DNA of 40,879 nt from an uncultured Christensenella sp. (GCA_910577945.1 CAJTNI010000014.1:1-40879), one strand, 5' to 3'; positions 7,093 to 16,591 are shown, counted from the first letter of the stretch. Notes: generated from the letters alone by a model not told the origin. Made by a program: numbers and translations.

Positions 7093-8394
7093 ATGAACGA
7101 CAAGCGAGAATTGGAGCAATCGCAGCCCGAAGCGAGCGAAATCGAATGCGCGCGCGAGGAAAAGGCTCGATGCGACGCAAACGATGCGCCGACTGTCGAC
7201 GCGCCCGTCGTCGCCGGCGCGACGGAAAACGCCGACTGCGCCGCCCCGAAAAGCGACGCGCCCAAAAAGAAGAAACGCACCGCCAAGGAGTTTTTCAAGT
7301 ATTACGCGCACCGCTATTTTATAGAGGCGTTTTCGGGTATGTCGCTGGGGCTGTTTTGCACGCTTATAATAGGCACGATAATCGGGCAAATCGGCAGTCT
7401 GATAGGCGACAACAAGGTCGGCAACATTATATCGGGCATAGGCACGACAGCAAAGCTGCTCATGGGCGCGGGCATAGGCGCGGGCATTGCGCACAGCCTT
7501 AAAGCCAAAAAGCTGACGAGCTTTTCGGCGGCGGTCGCGGGCACAATCGGCGCGAACATATCCAATATTTTCGCGGCGTCGGGCGTGGCGATTTACGGCG
7601 CGACGGCAAAAGCGCCCATAGTAATCGGCGACCCCGTCGGCGCGTTGGTTGCGACAATCGCCGCAATCGAGGTTGCGAAGTACGTGGAAGGCAAAACCCC
7701 CGTCGATATAATAGTCGTGCCCATTACCGCCGTACTGTGCGGCACGGCGGGCGCGATTGCGCTGGGCATACCGTTCGGAATACTGTTCGCACTGCTCGGC
7801 AAGGGCGTGTCCATGGCAATCGGCTGGGAGCGCGTGTCGTTCGGCATACTGATTGCCGTAATCATGGGGCTGCTGCTCACCCTGCCCACGTCGAGCGCGG
7901 CGTTCGGCGTGATGATATTCAAATCCCCGCTCATAGACACGCCCGAGCTGCTGTACAACGCGCAAATCGGCGCGGCGGCGGCATGCGCGGGCTGCTGCGC
8001 GCATATGGTTGGCTTTGCCGTGGCGAGCTTCCGCGAAAACAAATGGGGCGGCTTGGTGTCGCAGGGCTTGGGCACGAGCATGCTGCAAATCCCCAACCTC
8101 GGCAAAAACCCGCGCATACTCATTCCCGCGGTGGCGGCGTCGGCGGTCGCAGGTCCGCTCGCCTCGGCGGCGTTCGGCATAATGTGCGACGCGACGGGCT
8201 CGGGCATGGGCACGGCGGGACTTGTGGGCGTTATTCAAACCTTTGCGACCTCGATTGCGGGCGGCATGGCGTGGTGGTACGTGCTTATCGCCGTACTCGT
8301 ATGCTACATAATAGTGCCCGCGGCGGTCGCGCTGGGCGTATCCGAGCTTATGCGAAAAAAGAATTTCATTCGCTTGGGCGACATGAAAATTTAA
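7093..8394 (+). CDS. PTS_EIIC_2-type membrane protein (PTS-like IIC component)
   Basis: 433 residues from ATG 7093, chosen for its AAGGAG site 6 bases upstream. An acidic, disordered head (about 1-60: Glu/Asp/Ala-rich ending PKKKKRTAKEFF) precedes some ten hydrophobic segments. Gly/Ala-rich stretches such as LLMGAGIGAGIAHSLKAKK, GTIGANISNIFAA and GDPVGALVATIAAIEVAKYV match the PTS_EIIC_2 family, which is related to sugar-PTS IIC channels but is usually found without IIA or IIB partners; none is adjacent here. The substrate is unknown and transport may not be phosphotransfer-coupled. It is monocistronic, with a consensus promoter and a strong terminator at 8470-8509. Confidence 0.85.
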   Translation: MNDKRELEQSQPEASEIECAREEKARCDANDAPTVDAPVVAGATENADCAAPKSDAPKKKKRTAKEFFKYYAHRYFIEAFSGMSLGLFCTLIIGTIIGQIGSLIGDNKVGNIISGIGTTAKLLMGAGIGAGIAHSLKAKKLTSFSAAVAGTIGANISNIFAASGVAIYGATAKAPIVIGDPVGALVATIAAIEVAKYVEGKTPVDIIVVPITAVLCGTAGAIALGIPFGILFALLGKGVSMAIGWERVSFGILIAVIMGLLLTLPTSSAAFGVMIFKSPLIDTPELLYNAQIGAAAACAGCCAHMVGFAVASFRENKWGGLVSQGLGTSMLQIPNLGKNPRILIPAVAASAVAGPLASAAFGIMCDATGSGMGTAGLVGVIQTFATSIAGGMAWWYVLIAVLVCYIIVPAAVALGVSELMRKKNFIRLGDMKI

Positions 8395-8469
8395 TCGACG
8401 CAGGCAAATCAATCCGCTGCGCCGCGATTGGCGGACAACGCGACAACACGCGCACATATAAAACGCATA

Positions 8470-8509
8470 AAAAACGACGCGCCGTCGGCATGAGCGGCGC
8501 GTCGTTTTT
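8470..8509. terminator. Bidirectional terminator at the end of the polysaccharide operon
   Basis: Perfect 15-base stem AAAAACGACGCGCCG / CGGCGCGTCGTTTTT with a 10-base loop, between two convergent units. Confidence 0.92.
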
Positions 8510-8539
8510 CGTATATTGCGTATGTAATTGCCGATAAAT

Positions 8540-9073
8540 TCAGTTTCCCGAAAACGTGCAGGAGTACGTAAGCTCGCTTGCCGTTTCGTTTCTTTTGATA
8601 TAAAACCGTGTGCCGTCGGCGCTTTCGAGCTTTAATCCTATTCGCCGCATAAGTCGGTAGGACGGCGCGTTCTCTCCGTCGCACTGCGCCGTCAATTTTT
8701 TGACGCGGAGCACGTCGCGGGCGAAATCCTTAACGGCGAGCGCCGCCTCAGTGGCAAAGCCCCTGCCCTGATATTTTTTATCGAGTATCCAGCCCAGCTC
8801 GCCCGTTTCGCGCTTATCGTCCAAATACACCGAAATCGCGCCTATATGCACGCCCTCGGTCACGATTGCGAACTCGTAAAACATGGGCAAAGCGCGCGCC
8901 CATTCCTCCGACACGCGGGTCAAAAACTCCGCCGTTTCCGCTATCGTCGCATTTGGAAGCCGCATCATATAGCGGGTGTTTTCCTCGTCGCCCGCATACT
9001 CGTGCGCGGTATTCAAATCGCCAAGCCCCAAAGGACGCAACAGCAGTCTTTCGGTCTTTATCTCGTAATACAT
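8540..9073 (-). CDS. GNAT N-acetyltransferase, RimJ/RimL type
   Basis: 177 residues. ERLLLRPLGLGDL at the N-terminus, LGWILDKKYQGRGFATEAA (acetyl-CoA pyrophosphate loop, about 92-110) and the NAPSYRLMRRIGL helix (about 133-145) are typical of the acetyltransf_3 branch. It is the last gene of the operon, 8 bases after rmlC, with no ribosome site of its own, so it is probably translated by reinitiation. Its place suggests acetylation of an amino group made by the pathway, but RimL-like enzymes often act on proteins or small molecules, so the substrate is open. Confidence 0.85.
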   Translation of the reverse strand: MYYEIKTERLLLRPLGLGDLNTAHEYAGDEENTRYMMRLPNATIAETAEFLTRVSEEWARALPMFYEFAIVTEGVHIGAISVYLDDKRETGELGWILDKKYQGRGFATEAALAVKDFARDVLRVKKLTAQCDGENAPSYRLMRRIGLKLESADGTRFYIKRNETASELTYSCTFSGN

Positions 9074-9081
9074 AACGCGCG

Positions 9082-9672
9082 CTATTTAATAGGCAGCCCG
9101 CCCCACTTTTTATCCTTGTCGCTCAGCGTTAGCGGCGTGCCGTCGGGCAGCGTGTAGCCGTCGGGATTGGCGCTGCCGCAGTACTTGCCGACGACGCCCC
9201 AATCGACGCCGATTTCGGGGTCGTTCCAAGCGATACCGCCCTCGTCGCCGGGGTGGTAAAAATCGGTCACCTTATAGCAAAATTCGGCGACGTCGCTCAA
9301 CACCAAAAATCCGTGCGCAAACCCCTCGGAAATATAGAACTGTTTTTTGTTATCCTCGGAAAGCTCCACGGCGTACCACTTGCCGAACGTTTCGCCGTCC
9401 TTGCGCATGTCGACCGCCACGTCCAAAACGCGCCCCTTGATAACGCGCACGAGCTTGCCTTGCGGGAACTGCTTTTGAAAATGCAAGCCGCGCAGCACGC
9501 CCTTTACCGACATACTCTGATTGTCCTGCACGAAATTCATATCGAGCCCCGCCTCGCGCATGTCGCGCAGGTTGTACGTTTCCATAAAGTACCCGCGGCT
9601 GTCGCCGTGCACGGCGGGCTCGATTAAATACAAACCGGATATGGGTAGCTTTTCCACTTTTATTTGACCCAT
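9082..9672 (-). CDS. rmlC: dTDP-4-dehydrorhamnose 3,5-epimerase
   Basis: 196 residues, cupin fold, third step of dTDP-L-rhamnose synthesis. Conserved blocks are visible: EPAVHGDSRGYFMETY, FVQDNQSMS, VLRGLHFQ (catalytic His), GKLVRVIKGRVLDVAVD, FYISEGFAHGFLVLSD. The start overlaps the rmlD stop (TAATG), with GGAG 8 bases upstream. Together with rmlA, rmlB and rmlD it makes a complete pathway in this operon. Confidence 0.95.
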   Translation of the reverse strand: MGQIKVEKLPISGLYLIEPAVHGDSRGYFMETYNLRDMREAGLDMNFVQDNQSMSVKGVLRGLHFQKQFPQGKLVRVIKGRVLDVAVDMRKDGETFGKWYAVELSEDNKKQFYISEGFAHGFLVLSDVAEFCYKVTDFYHPGDEGGIAWNDPEIGVDWGVVGKYCGSANPDGYTLPDGTPLTLSDKDKKWGGLPIK

Positions 9673-10529
9673 TATAATATCTCCTTTAAATATCGTGCGA
9701 GCGCGTCACGCCAATCGGGGAGCGGCACGAAGCCGTTTTCGACGAGTTTGCTTTTGTCCAAACGGCTGTTGAACGGACGCTTGGCTTTGGACAAGCCGTA
9801 TTCGGCGGTCGTCACGGGCTCGACCTTTACGGCGTACCCCGCCCGCGCGAAAATCTCGACGGCAAAGTCGTACCAGCTTATATACCCGCCCTCGTTTGTC
9901 GCGTGGTAGTACCCGTACTTGTCGCTTTCCGCCATATCGACCAACAGCCGCGCCAAGTCGTAGGTGTACGTGGGCGTGCCGATTTGGTCGCACACCACGC
10001 GCAGGCTGTCGCGCGTCTTGCCGATTTTGAGCATGGTTTTAACGAAATTATTGCCGTTGACGCCGAACGCCCACGCTATGCGCACTATAAAATACCTGTC
10101 GAGCGTGCGCGCCACCGCGAGCTCGCCGTCGAGCTTGGTTTGACCGTACACGCCGAGCGGCTTATAGCTCTTGTCGTCGGGCCGCCACGGCGTTTCGCCC
10201 GAGCCGTCGAACACGTAATCGGTGGAAACGTGAACGAGTTTGCAGTCCTGCGCCTTGCACGCCGCCGCCAAATTGCCCGCGCCGTCGGCATTGACGCGCC
10301 GCACGGTCTCGGCGTTTTGTTCGTCCTCGGCGGCGTCCACCGCCGTCCACGCCGCGCAATTTATAACAGCGTCGGGCTTTACGTCGGCAACGAATCGCAT
10401 GACCGCCGCCGCGTCCGTTATATCGAGCTCCGCAACGTCCGCGCCAATCGCCGCGTGCCCGCGCTTATTAAGCTCGCGCATAACGTCGCAGCCGAGCATG
10501 CCCTTCGCGCCCGTAACCAATACCTTCAT
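9672..10529 (-). CDS. rmlD: dTDP-4-dehydrorhamnose reductase
   Basis: 285 residues, NADPH-dependent SDR that makes dTDP-L-rhamnose. VTGAKGMLGCDV is the Rossmann loop (5-16), VHVSTDYVFDG the substrate loop, and YGQTKLDGE carries the catalytic Tyr-x-x-x-Lys (about 131-139). The start at 10529 shares one base with the stop of the preceding gene (TGATG), indicating translational coupling; GAGG lies upstream. Confidence 0.95.
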   Translation of the reverse strand: MKVLVTGAKGMLGCDVMRELNKRGHAAIGADVAELDITDAAAVMRFVADVKPDAVINCAAWTAVDAAEDEQNAETVRRVNADGAGNLAAACKAQDCKLVHVSTDYVFDGSGETPWRPDDKSYKPLGVYGQTKLDGELAVARTLDRYFIVRIAWAFGVNGNNFVKTMLKIGKTRDSLRVVCDQIGTPTYTYDLARLLVDMAESDKYGYYHATNEGGYISWYDFAVEIFARAGYAVKVEPVTTAEYGLSKAKRPFNSRLDKSKLVENGFVPLPDWRDALARYLKEIL

Positions 10530-12031
10530 CACGCGCCCTCGCTCCAATAGAACGCGACGTCGCCGAACGCGCCGCTCTCGTACAACAGCTTACTGACGGC
10601 GGACAGCTTGCTCGCGTCCTTCGCTATGAAAAACGCCGTATTGCCCTGCGGCACGGACATGAACAGCGAGGAATCGAACCCGCCTATCAACGCGTCGCCG
10701 TAGACCCACGAAATAACTTCCATCGGCAACCGCCCCGGCAAAATCCTGATATTCGAGTCGTTCATATATTTATAAACGTCGGGGTACGTCTCGCTCGACG
10801 GAATGCCCGAGGGGTGCGGCTTGAATAAAATATTGTACTCGGCGTAATCTCCGCAAATCCGACGCATAAGCTCGATAAACCGCTCGGACGTTAATCCGCC
10901 CGTTATGGACTTTGCGCCCGTCACTATCAAATATTTGCCGTCGGCGGCAAAGTATTCTTTATCGAACGCGTCCTTATCGAACGACACCGACGTCAAAAAC
11001 AAACGTTTTTGCGCATCGGTCAAGCCCGCATACATGACCTCGGGCTGTTTCTTTACCAAATGCGCTTTGTCGATTTCCGCTTGCACGCGCGCGTCGGCGC
11101 TCGTCAACGCCTCGGGGAACGCGCCCCAAAACTCGGCGTTATCCTTTTGCGCCGCCGCTATAAAACAATCGTGCAATTCGTATGCCAAAAACCCGTCGCC
11201 GAGCGTAACGCCGCCGTACGACAGCTCTGCGCCGCTCGCCGCAAGCTCGTACATATTATTGTAAATATCGACGTTGGTTTGCCATTTATCGTACGCGTCC
11301 TCGCCGCGGTACGGGAACGAAGCGTTATACGACATAGACCCGTCCGATAAATACTTGATTTCGTACCTGCCTGTATCTACCCCCTCCCTTACCAAAACGC
11401 GCAACGCCATTTGGTTTCTTGCGTCGGGAATGAACATGCGAAAATAGCTGTATTCGTCGTCGGAATAAAGCGTTTTAAAGCTTTGCACCGCCGCGTCGTA
11501 GTCGGCTTGCGTATTTTTGTAATCGCCCACCACTCTGTCGCCGTAGCACGACACGTCCACCGTGCCTTCGCGGTCGTTGAAGTATATAAACTTGTACTCG
11601 GTAGCCGCCATATCCAGCGCGCCGTAAAGCGGCGGCAGCGTGGCGTTTGTCAAGTACACGCTGTAAATATTGCGCACCTGCACCGATTTTTCGGCAACCG
11701 CGATTTTGCCGTATCCGTCGTCCACGGTATACCTTACGGTATAATCCCCGCACGCCGAAAAAGCGACCGCGCCGTCGGCAATCGAGTAGTTCTCGCCGTC
11801 GCCGTCTACGCTCAGCTTAATCCTGTCGGTTATATCCTTGCCGTTGCCGTCGAGCGCCTTTACGCCCTCGTGCGCCGACACGACGTCCGTACGCATATCT
11901 ATGCGCGCAAAGCTCCCGTCGAGTTCGAGCGTCGGGTCTGCCTTGGGCGCTTTGTCGTCTGCGCATGCGGCAAGCGCGCACAGCGGCAATACGGCGCACG
12001 CCGCCAAACCCGCAATAAGCTTCTTTGTCAT
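10529..12031 (-). CDS. Lipoprotein with a GT80 sialyltransferase-like fold
   Basis: 500 residues from ATG 12031 (GGAG 7 bases upstream; ATGA overlap with rmlB). A lipoprotein signal peptide has lipobox LAAC with Cys23, an Ig-like region lies at about 35-120, and the rest matches the order of motifs in GT80 sialyltransferases (Photobacterium, Pasteurella) as I remember them: VYLTNATLPP (125-134), YLSDGSM (Asp230 for the catalytic acidic motif), RLFLTSVSFDKDAFDKEY (343-360), ILFKPHPSG (His406 for the catalytic His), GGFDSSLFMSVP (450-461), FYWSE near the end. Photobacterium enzymes also have a lipoprotein signal plus an Ig-like domain. The first acidic residue of the usual DDG is Ser229. A transferase acting outside the membrane would be unusual, as no CMP-sugar is expected there. 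The GT80 link rests on recalled motifs, without a search. Confidence 0.6.
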   Translation of the reverse strand: MTKKLIAGLAACAVLPLCALAACADDKAPKADPTLELDGSFARIDMRTDVVSAHEGVKALDGNGKDITDRIKLSVDGDGENYSIADGAVAFSACGDYTVRYTVDDGYGKIAVAEKSVQVRNIYSVYLTNATLPPLYGALDMAATEYKFIYFNDREGTVDVSCYGDRVVGDYKNTQADYDAAVQSFKTLYSDDEYSYFRMFIPDARNQMALRVLVREGVDTGRYEIKYLSDGSMSYNASFPYRGEDAYDKWQTNVDIYNNMYELAASGAELSYGGVTLGDGFLAYELHDCFIAAAQKDNAEFWGAFPEALTSADARVQAEIDKAHLVKKQPEVMYAGLTDAQKRLFLTSVSFDKDAFDKEYFAADGKYLIVTGAKSITGGLTSERFIELMRRICGDYAEYNILFKPHPSGIPSSETYPDVYKYMNDSNIRILPGRLPMEVISWVYGDALIGGFDSSLFMSVPQGNTAFFIAKDASKLSAVSKLLYESGAFGDVAFYWSEGA

Positions 12032-13056
12032 TTTCTGTCTCCGTACATTCTTTCGTAATAATCCTTGTACTCGCCCGAAACGATTGTCTCCCACCACTCG
12101 CGGTTTTCCAAGTACCATTTAATGGTCTTTTTTATGCCGTCCGCGAACTTGGTTTCGGGCAGCCATCCAAGCTCACGGTGTATTTTTGCGGGGTCTATCG
12201 CGTATCTGAGGTCGTGCCCCTTTCTGTCGGCGACGTAGGTTATGAGGCTTTCGGGCTTGCCGAGCTCCTTGCAAATGAGCTTGACTATATCTATATTCGC
12301 CATTTCGTTGTGCCCGCCCACGTTGTATACCTCGCCGACGCGCCCCTTGTGTATAATCAAATCAATCGCTTTGCAATGGTCCTCCACGTACAGCCAATCG
12401 CGCACGTTCTCGCCCTTGCCGTACACGGGCAACGGCTTGTCGTTCAAGGCGTTGGCTATCATGAGCGGAATGAGCTTTTCGGGGAAATGATACGGGCCGT
12501 AATTGTTGGAGCAGCGGCTTATGCTCACGGGCAAGCCGTAGGTACGGTAATACGCGAGCACCAACAAATCCGCGCTCGCCTTGCTCGACGAGTACGGACT
12601 GCTCGTGTGCAGCGGCGTGTTTTCCGTAAAGAACAGGTCGGGACGGTCGAGCGGCAGGTCGCCGTACACCTCGTCCGTAGACACCTGATGAAACCGTGCC
12701 ACGCCGTACTTGCGGCACGCGCCCATGAGCGTCGCCGTGCCGATTATGTTCGTTTGCAAAAACACGTCGGGCGACTCTATGCTCCTGTCCACATGGCTTT
12801 CCGCCGCGAAGTTGACGACTATATCGGGCTTTTCCTCCTCGAACAGCGCGCACACCGCCGCACGGTCGCAAATATCCGCTTTTACGAAACGGAAATTCGG
12901 CTTGTCGAGCACGCTTTCGAGCGTGGAAAGATTGCCCGCGTACGTAAGCTTGTCCAAGCACACGATGCGGTAATCCGCGTATTTTCCGAGCATGTGGAAA
13001 ATAAAATTGCTGCCGATAAAGCCGGCGCCGCCCGTCACTATTACGGTTTTTTTCAT
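12028..13056 (-). CDS. rmlB: dTDP-glucose 4,6-dehydratase
   Basis: 342 residues, extended SDR, second step of dTDP-L-rhamnose synthesis. TGGAGFIGSNF (NAD loop, 8-18), VSTDEVYGDL (catalytic Asp-Glu), YSSSKASADLL (Tyr-x-x-x-Lys), SNNYGPYHFPEKLIP and GENVRDWLYVEDH are all present. One base separates it from the rmlA stop (TGA-T-ATG); its own ribosome site is weak. Confidence 0.96.
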   Translation of the reverse strand: MKKTVIVTGGAGFIGSNFIFHMLGKYADYRIVCLDKLTYAGNLSTLESVLDKPNFRFVKADICDRAAVCALFEEEKPDIVVNFAAESHVDRSIESPDVFLQTNIIGTATLMGACRKYGVARFHQVSTDEVYGDLPLDRPDLFFTENTPLHTSSPYSSSKASADLLVLAYYRTYGLPVSISRCSNNYGPYHFPEKLIPLMIANALNDKPLPVYGKGENVRDWLYVEDHCKAIDLIIHKGRVGEVYNVGGHNEMANIDIVKLICKELGKPESLITYVADRKGHDLRYAIDPAKIHRELGWLPETKFADGIKKTIKWYLENREWWETIVSGEYKDYYERMYGDRK

Positions 13057-13057
13057 A

Positions 13058-13954
13058 TCAATACAACCCGTCCATATATTTCCCGTCTACGACGGCTTTG
13101 AGGTACTTGCCGTACTCGTTTTTGAGCATGGGCGTGTACAGCTCTATGATTTGCGCTTTGGTTATCCAACCGTTGAGATAGGCGATTTCCTCCAAGCACG
13201 CTATCTTGCGGTGCTGGTGCGTTTCCACCGTGCGTACGAAATTGGTCGCGTCCACGAGGCTGTCGTGCGTGCCCGTGTCCAGCCAGGTAAAGCCCTGACC
13301 CAAAATTTCCACGTGCAGATTGCCGCTTTCCAAATACAGCTTGTTGAGGTCGGTTATTTCCAGCTCGCCTCGCGCCGACGGCGTGAGCGACTTGGCGTAC
13401 TCGACGACGCGATTGTCGTAAAAGTACAAGCCCGTAACGCAATAATTGCTCTTGGGTGCGGGCGACTTTTCTTCGAGCGACACCGCTTTGCCGTGCGCGT
13501 CGAACTCCACCACGCCGAACCGCTCGGGGTCGTCCACGTAGTACCCGAATATAGTCGCGCCGTTGCCCGTTTCGGCGAGCGATACGGCGTTTCTGAGCCG
13601 TTTCTTTAACCCGTGCCCCGAAAAAATATTGTCGCCGAGTATCATGCACACGTTGTCGCCGCCGATAAATTTCTCGCCGATTATAAACGCCTGCGCCAGC
13701 CCGTCGGGCGACGGCTGCACCGCGTACGTGAGCGATATACCGAACTGCGCGCCGTTGCCCAAAAGGCTCTCGAACCGCGGCGTGTCGTCGGGCGTCGATA
13801 TTATGAGTATATCGCGTATGCCCGCGTTCATAAGCACCGACAGCGGATAGTATATCATCGGCTTGTCGTAAACGGGCAAAAGCTGCTTGCTCGTAACCTT
13901 GGTAAGCGGGTACAGGCGCGTGCCGCTCCCGCCCGCGAGAATTATTCCTTTCAT
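13058..13954 (-). CDS. rmlA: Glucose-1-phosphate thymidylyltransferase
   Basis: 298 residues, activates glucose-1-phosphate with dTTP. LAGGSGTRLYPLT (6-18) with SKQLLPVYDKPM is the nucleotidyltransferase signature; EEKP-type motif appears as LEEKSPAPKSNY, and WLDTGTHDSL is near the C-terminus. Its ATG overlaps the wzx stop as ATGA, with GGAGG 4-5 bases upstream. Confidence 0.96.
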   Translation of the reverse strand: MKGIILAGGSGTRLYPLTKVTSKQLLPVYDKPMIYYPLSVLMNAGIRDILIISTPDDTPRFESLLGNGAQFGISLTYAVQPSPDGLAQAFIIGEKFIGGDNVCMILGDNIFSGHGLKKRLRNAVSLAETGNGATIFGYYVDDPERFGVVEFDAHGKAVSLEEKSPAPKSNYCVTGLYFYDNRVVEYAKSLTPSARGELEITDLNKLYLESGNLHVEILGQGFTWLDTGTHDSLVDATNFVRTVETHQHRKIACLEEIAYLNGWITKAQIIELYTPMLKNEYGKYLKAVVDGKYMDGLY

Positions 13955-15594
13955 GTTTCCTCCGTATCTCCGACAGCGTCGGCGTCGACCGTATCGCCGC
14001 CTGCTTGCGCTGCGACGGCGAGCTTTTCCGTATCGACCGTTCCCGTATTTTCGGCGTTCGTATCGACGCGTTCCGCGTCGGGCGTATCGGTTTCCGATAT
14101 CGCTTGGGGCAGCGCGCTCGATATTTCCGCCGTCTCTTTCGCCCCTTCTTCCGACTCAGGCTGCGCCGCGCGTCCGCCGCGCTTACCGCCGAACAGTCTT
14201 TTGAAAAGCGCCGCAATCGCCTTGTAGTTGACCGCGGCGTACACGGCGTACGCGCCGAAATACGCCAAGCACCCCCACCACCGCGGCAACAGGCTTGCGC
14301 ACAGAATGAACGCGACGGTCATTACCGCCTCGATTATATAATGCTTGACGAGGTTGACGCGGATAATGCGCGACACGAAAATTTCCGCTAATACCGAATT
14401 GAGCATGATTACGAACACCACGCTCGCGATTAACGCAATCAAGCGGTCGAACGCATACGCGCACAGCGCGAACAACGCAATCCCGACGGCTATCGAAATC
14501 GCGTTGACTATAAGCATGTATTTTTCCTTGCGGTACACCTTTAAATAATTGTTGGTGAGCAGGCTCACTTTGGACGAGTAAATTATTATGGGCAGCAGTA
14601 TTCCGAGGTAGATAAGGCTTTCGGAATACTTGGGAATCCACTTGTCCAAAATCCAGCAGCCCGGGAAATAAAGCAGCATGATAAAGAACAAAAACGGCGA
14701 CAGCGCGGAGCGTATGCTCTTATACATTTCGGGCAGCTTGCTTTGGTCTATTCGCTGCAACGACGGGAACAGCACCACGCTAATCGCAGTCACAAACACC
14801 AGAAACACGTTTGACACGCTGAACGCAAAAGATACCTTGCCGAAAACAAGCTCGTCCCAGCGCCACTGTATTATCATTTTCGCGCTGCCAATCATGAGCA
14901 TAGCCGACCAATTCGCAAGCATCAAAATTATGCCCGACGCGACGTTAACCTTAATCTCCTTAAACGCCTCGGACGGCTTAATCATTTTGCCCAGATACAA
15001 GCCGCGGTTAAAGCTCACGCCTATGACGATGCCCACGGCGTCGCCGCATAAATCCGCCAAGCAGTACCAATAAAAATCGTTTACTTTAAGTATCAGCAAT
15101 ACCGCAACCACAACGCCGTACGTAAGCCGCTGCGCAATCGTGAGTATTACGTACTTGTTTATGCGGTTGGTTATTTGCAGCATGTACGAGCTGTAAGTAA
15201 CCAAGTTTTTCGTGACTATGCCGATTGCCACGAGCGAGAAAATCAGCTTATTTGTGCCGCCCAAGGCGAGCAGCGAAACCGCGCCCGCTATAACCGTGAC
15301 CGCGCCCGTAAAAATCAACAGCGTCGCGAACTGCGAGCGCAGCCGCGCCTTGTCCAGCTCCTCGTAATCGTATTTCGAGTAGCGCAGCACTAAGCCGTCC
15401 AAAAGTCCGAAATGTAACACGCCCACGTACCCTACGTACAGCACGTACGTTTGCCAATACGCATACTGATACTCGTCGATAAAGCGCGGAACGATAAGCG
15501 TCAGCACGAAACTGACCGCAAGCGACACAATTTGCGCCGCTATCGACATTACCACGTTTGCCGCGAATTTTCTACCCGTTATCGACTTTGCCAT
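13951..15594 (-). CDS. Wzx-type lipid-linked oligosaccharide flippase with an acidic tail
   Basis: 547 residues. A polytopic MOP/PST-superfamily protein with about 12-14 hydrophobic segments through residue ~470, starting FAANVVMSIAAQIVSLAVSF. It would move the undecaprenyl-linked repeat unit across the membrane. After the last helix comes a basic patch (KRLFGGKRGGR) and a tail of about 70 residues rich in Glu, Asp, Thr and Ala (ESEEGAKETAEISS ... DADAVGDTEET) not usual for the family; the sugar transferase at 22224 has a similar tail. Start 15594 directly follows the stop of the epimerase gene (TAAATG) with AGAGGA just before. Confidence 0.88.
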   Translation of the reverse strand: MAKSITGRKFAANVVMSIAAQIVSLAVSFVLTLIVPRFIDEYQYAYWQTYVLYVGYVGVLHFGLLDGLVLRYSKYDYEELDKARLRSQFATLLIFTGAVTVIAGAVSLLALGGTNKLIFSLVAIGIVTKNLVTYSSYMLQITNRINKYVILTIAQRLTYGVVVAVLLILKVNDFYWYCLADLCGDAVGIVIGVSFNRGLYLGKMIKPSEAFKEIKVNVASGIILMLANWSAMLMIGSAKMIIQWRWDELVFGKVSFAFSVSNVFLVFVTAISVVLFPSLQRIDQSKLPEMYKSIRSALSPFLFFIMLLYFPGCWILDKWIPKYSESLIYLGILLPIIIYSSKVSLLTNNYLKVYRKEKYMLIVNAISIAVGIALFALCAYAFDRLIALIASVVFVIMLNSVLAEIFVSRIIRVNLVKHYIIEAVMTVAFILCASLLPRWWGCLAYFGAYAVYAAVNYKAIAALFKRLFGGKRGGRAAQPESEEGAKETAEISSALPQAISETDTPDAERVDTNAENTGTVDTEKLAVAAQAGGDTVDADAVGDTEET

Positions 15595-16587
15595 TTATCC
15601 TCTGTGCGCGCGCATGTATTCGATTAGCGCGGCGTACGCCGTCTCCAAATCGGTCTCGGCGCGCCAGCCCAAGCCTTTGAGCTTGTCGGCGCACAAATTC
15701 ATTTTGAGCGTGGGCGCGTAGCCGAGCTTGGACACGTCCTGCTCGCATATGCGCACCGCCGTTTTGCCGCCGCCGAACTTGTCGGACACCAGCCGCGCCA
15801 TTTCGTATATAGAGCAGTACGTTTCCTCGTTGGCGGCGTTGTACGCCTCGCCACGCTTGCCGTGCGCGAGCACCGTAAGTATCGCGCTCACCGCGTCCGC
15901 TATATATAAATAATTGCGACGCGTCTCGCCCTTTGTTTTAAGTATTACGTCGCGCCCCTCGATTACGCACCGCGCGAACTCGGCGAACACGCGCCCGTCG
16001 TCGTACGCCACGCCCTCGCCGAAGGTTTGCGTAAGCCGCACCGTATTGACGGGCACGCCGTATTGCGCGCAGTACGCCGCGCAAAGGCATTCGCACAGCC
16101 TTTTGCTCTCGGGATACGACGCGCGTACGTCGGTGGGATTGATATTAGTCGGCGCGCTCTCTGTGATTTTTTCGTCGGTAGTCGGCGCGCCGTAAACCTC
16201 CATCGTGGAAAGATATACGACGCCCTGAGCGTTATTCGCCCGCGCAAGCTCCAAAACGTTCTTCGTGCCGCGCACCGCGCTCTCGATTACGTCCACGGGC
16301 TTTTCCACGAACGTCTTGCTCGCGGTCGCGCTCGCGCAGTGTATAACGTAATCGACGCCCATGGCGACCGGCTGCAAATCGCGCACGTCGCACACGTGAT
16401 AGCTCAAATGCGCGTCGGGCACGTCGGAAAACGCCGCGCGCGCCTTTTGCTCGTTGCGCACCGCCGCCACGACCTCAATGGGCGCGCCGTCGCGCGCGAG
16501 GAGCAGCGTTTTGACCAGCGCATGCCCGATAAGCCCGCTCGCGCCCGTTACGAATATCTTTTTACCCTCGAATACCTTTAAATCCAT
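15595..16587 (-). CDS. NAD-dependent epimerase/dehydratase (extended SDR)
   Basis: 330 residues. VTGASGLIGHALV (13-25) is the NAD loop, YLSTMEVYGAP the active-site Ser strand, and SYPESKRLCE carries the Tyr-x-x-x-Lys pair. It resembles UDP- or CDP-sugar 4-epimerases/dehydratases of polysaccharide clusters. The gene lies 4 bases after the TarI-like cytidylyltransferase gene, an arrangement that suggests the two act on the same CDP-activated or sugar substrate. Exact substrate not deducible. Confidence 0.85.
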   Translation of the reverse strand: MDLKVFEGKKIFVTGASGLIGHALVKTLLLARDGAPIEVVAAVRNEQKARAAFSDVPDAHLSYHVCDVRDLQPVAMGVDYVIHCASATASKTFVEKPVDVIESAVRGTKNVLELARANNAQGVVYLSTMEVYGAPTTDEKITESAPTNINPTDVRASYPESKRLCECLCAAYCAQYGVPVNTVRLTQTFGEGVAYDDGRVFAEFARCVIEGRDVILKTKGETRRNYLYIADAVSAILTVLAHGKRGEAYNAANEETYCSIYEMARLVSDKFGGGKTAVRICEQDVSKLGYAPTLKMNLCADKLKGLGWRAETDLETAYAALIEYMRAHRG

Positions 16588-16591
16588 ATCG

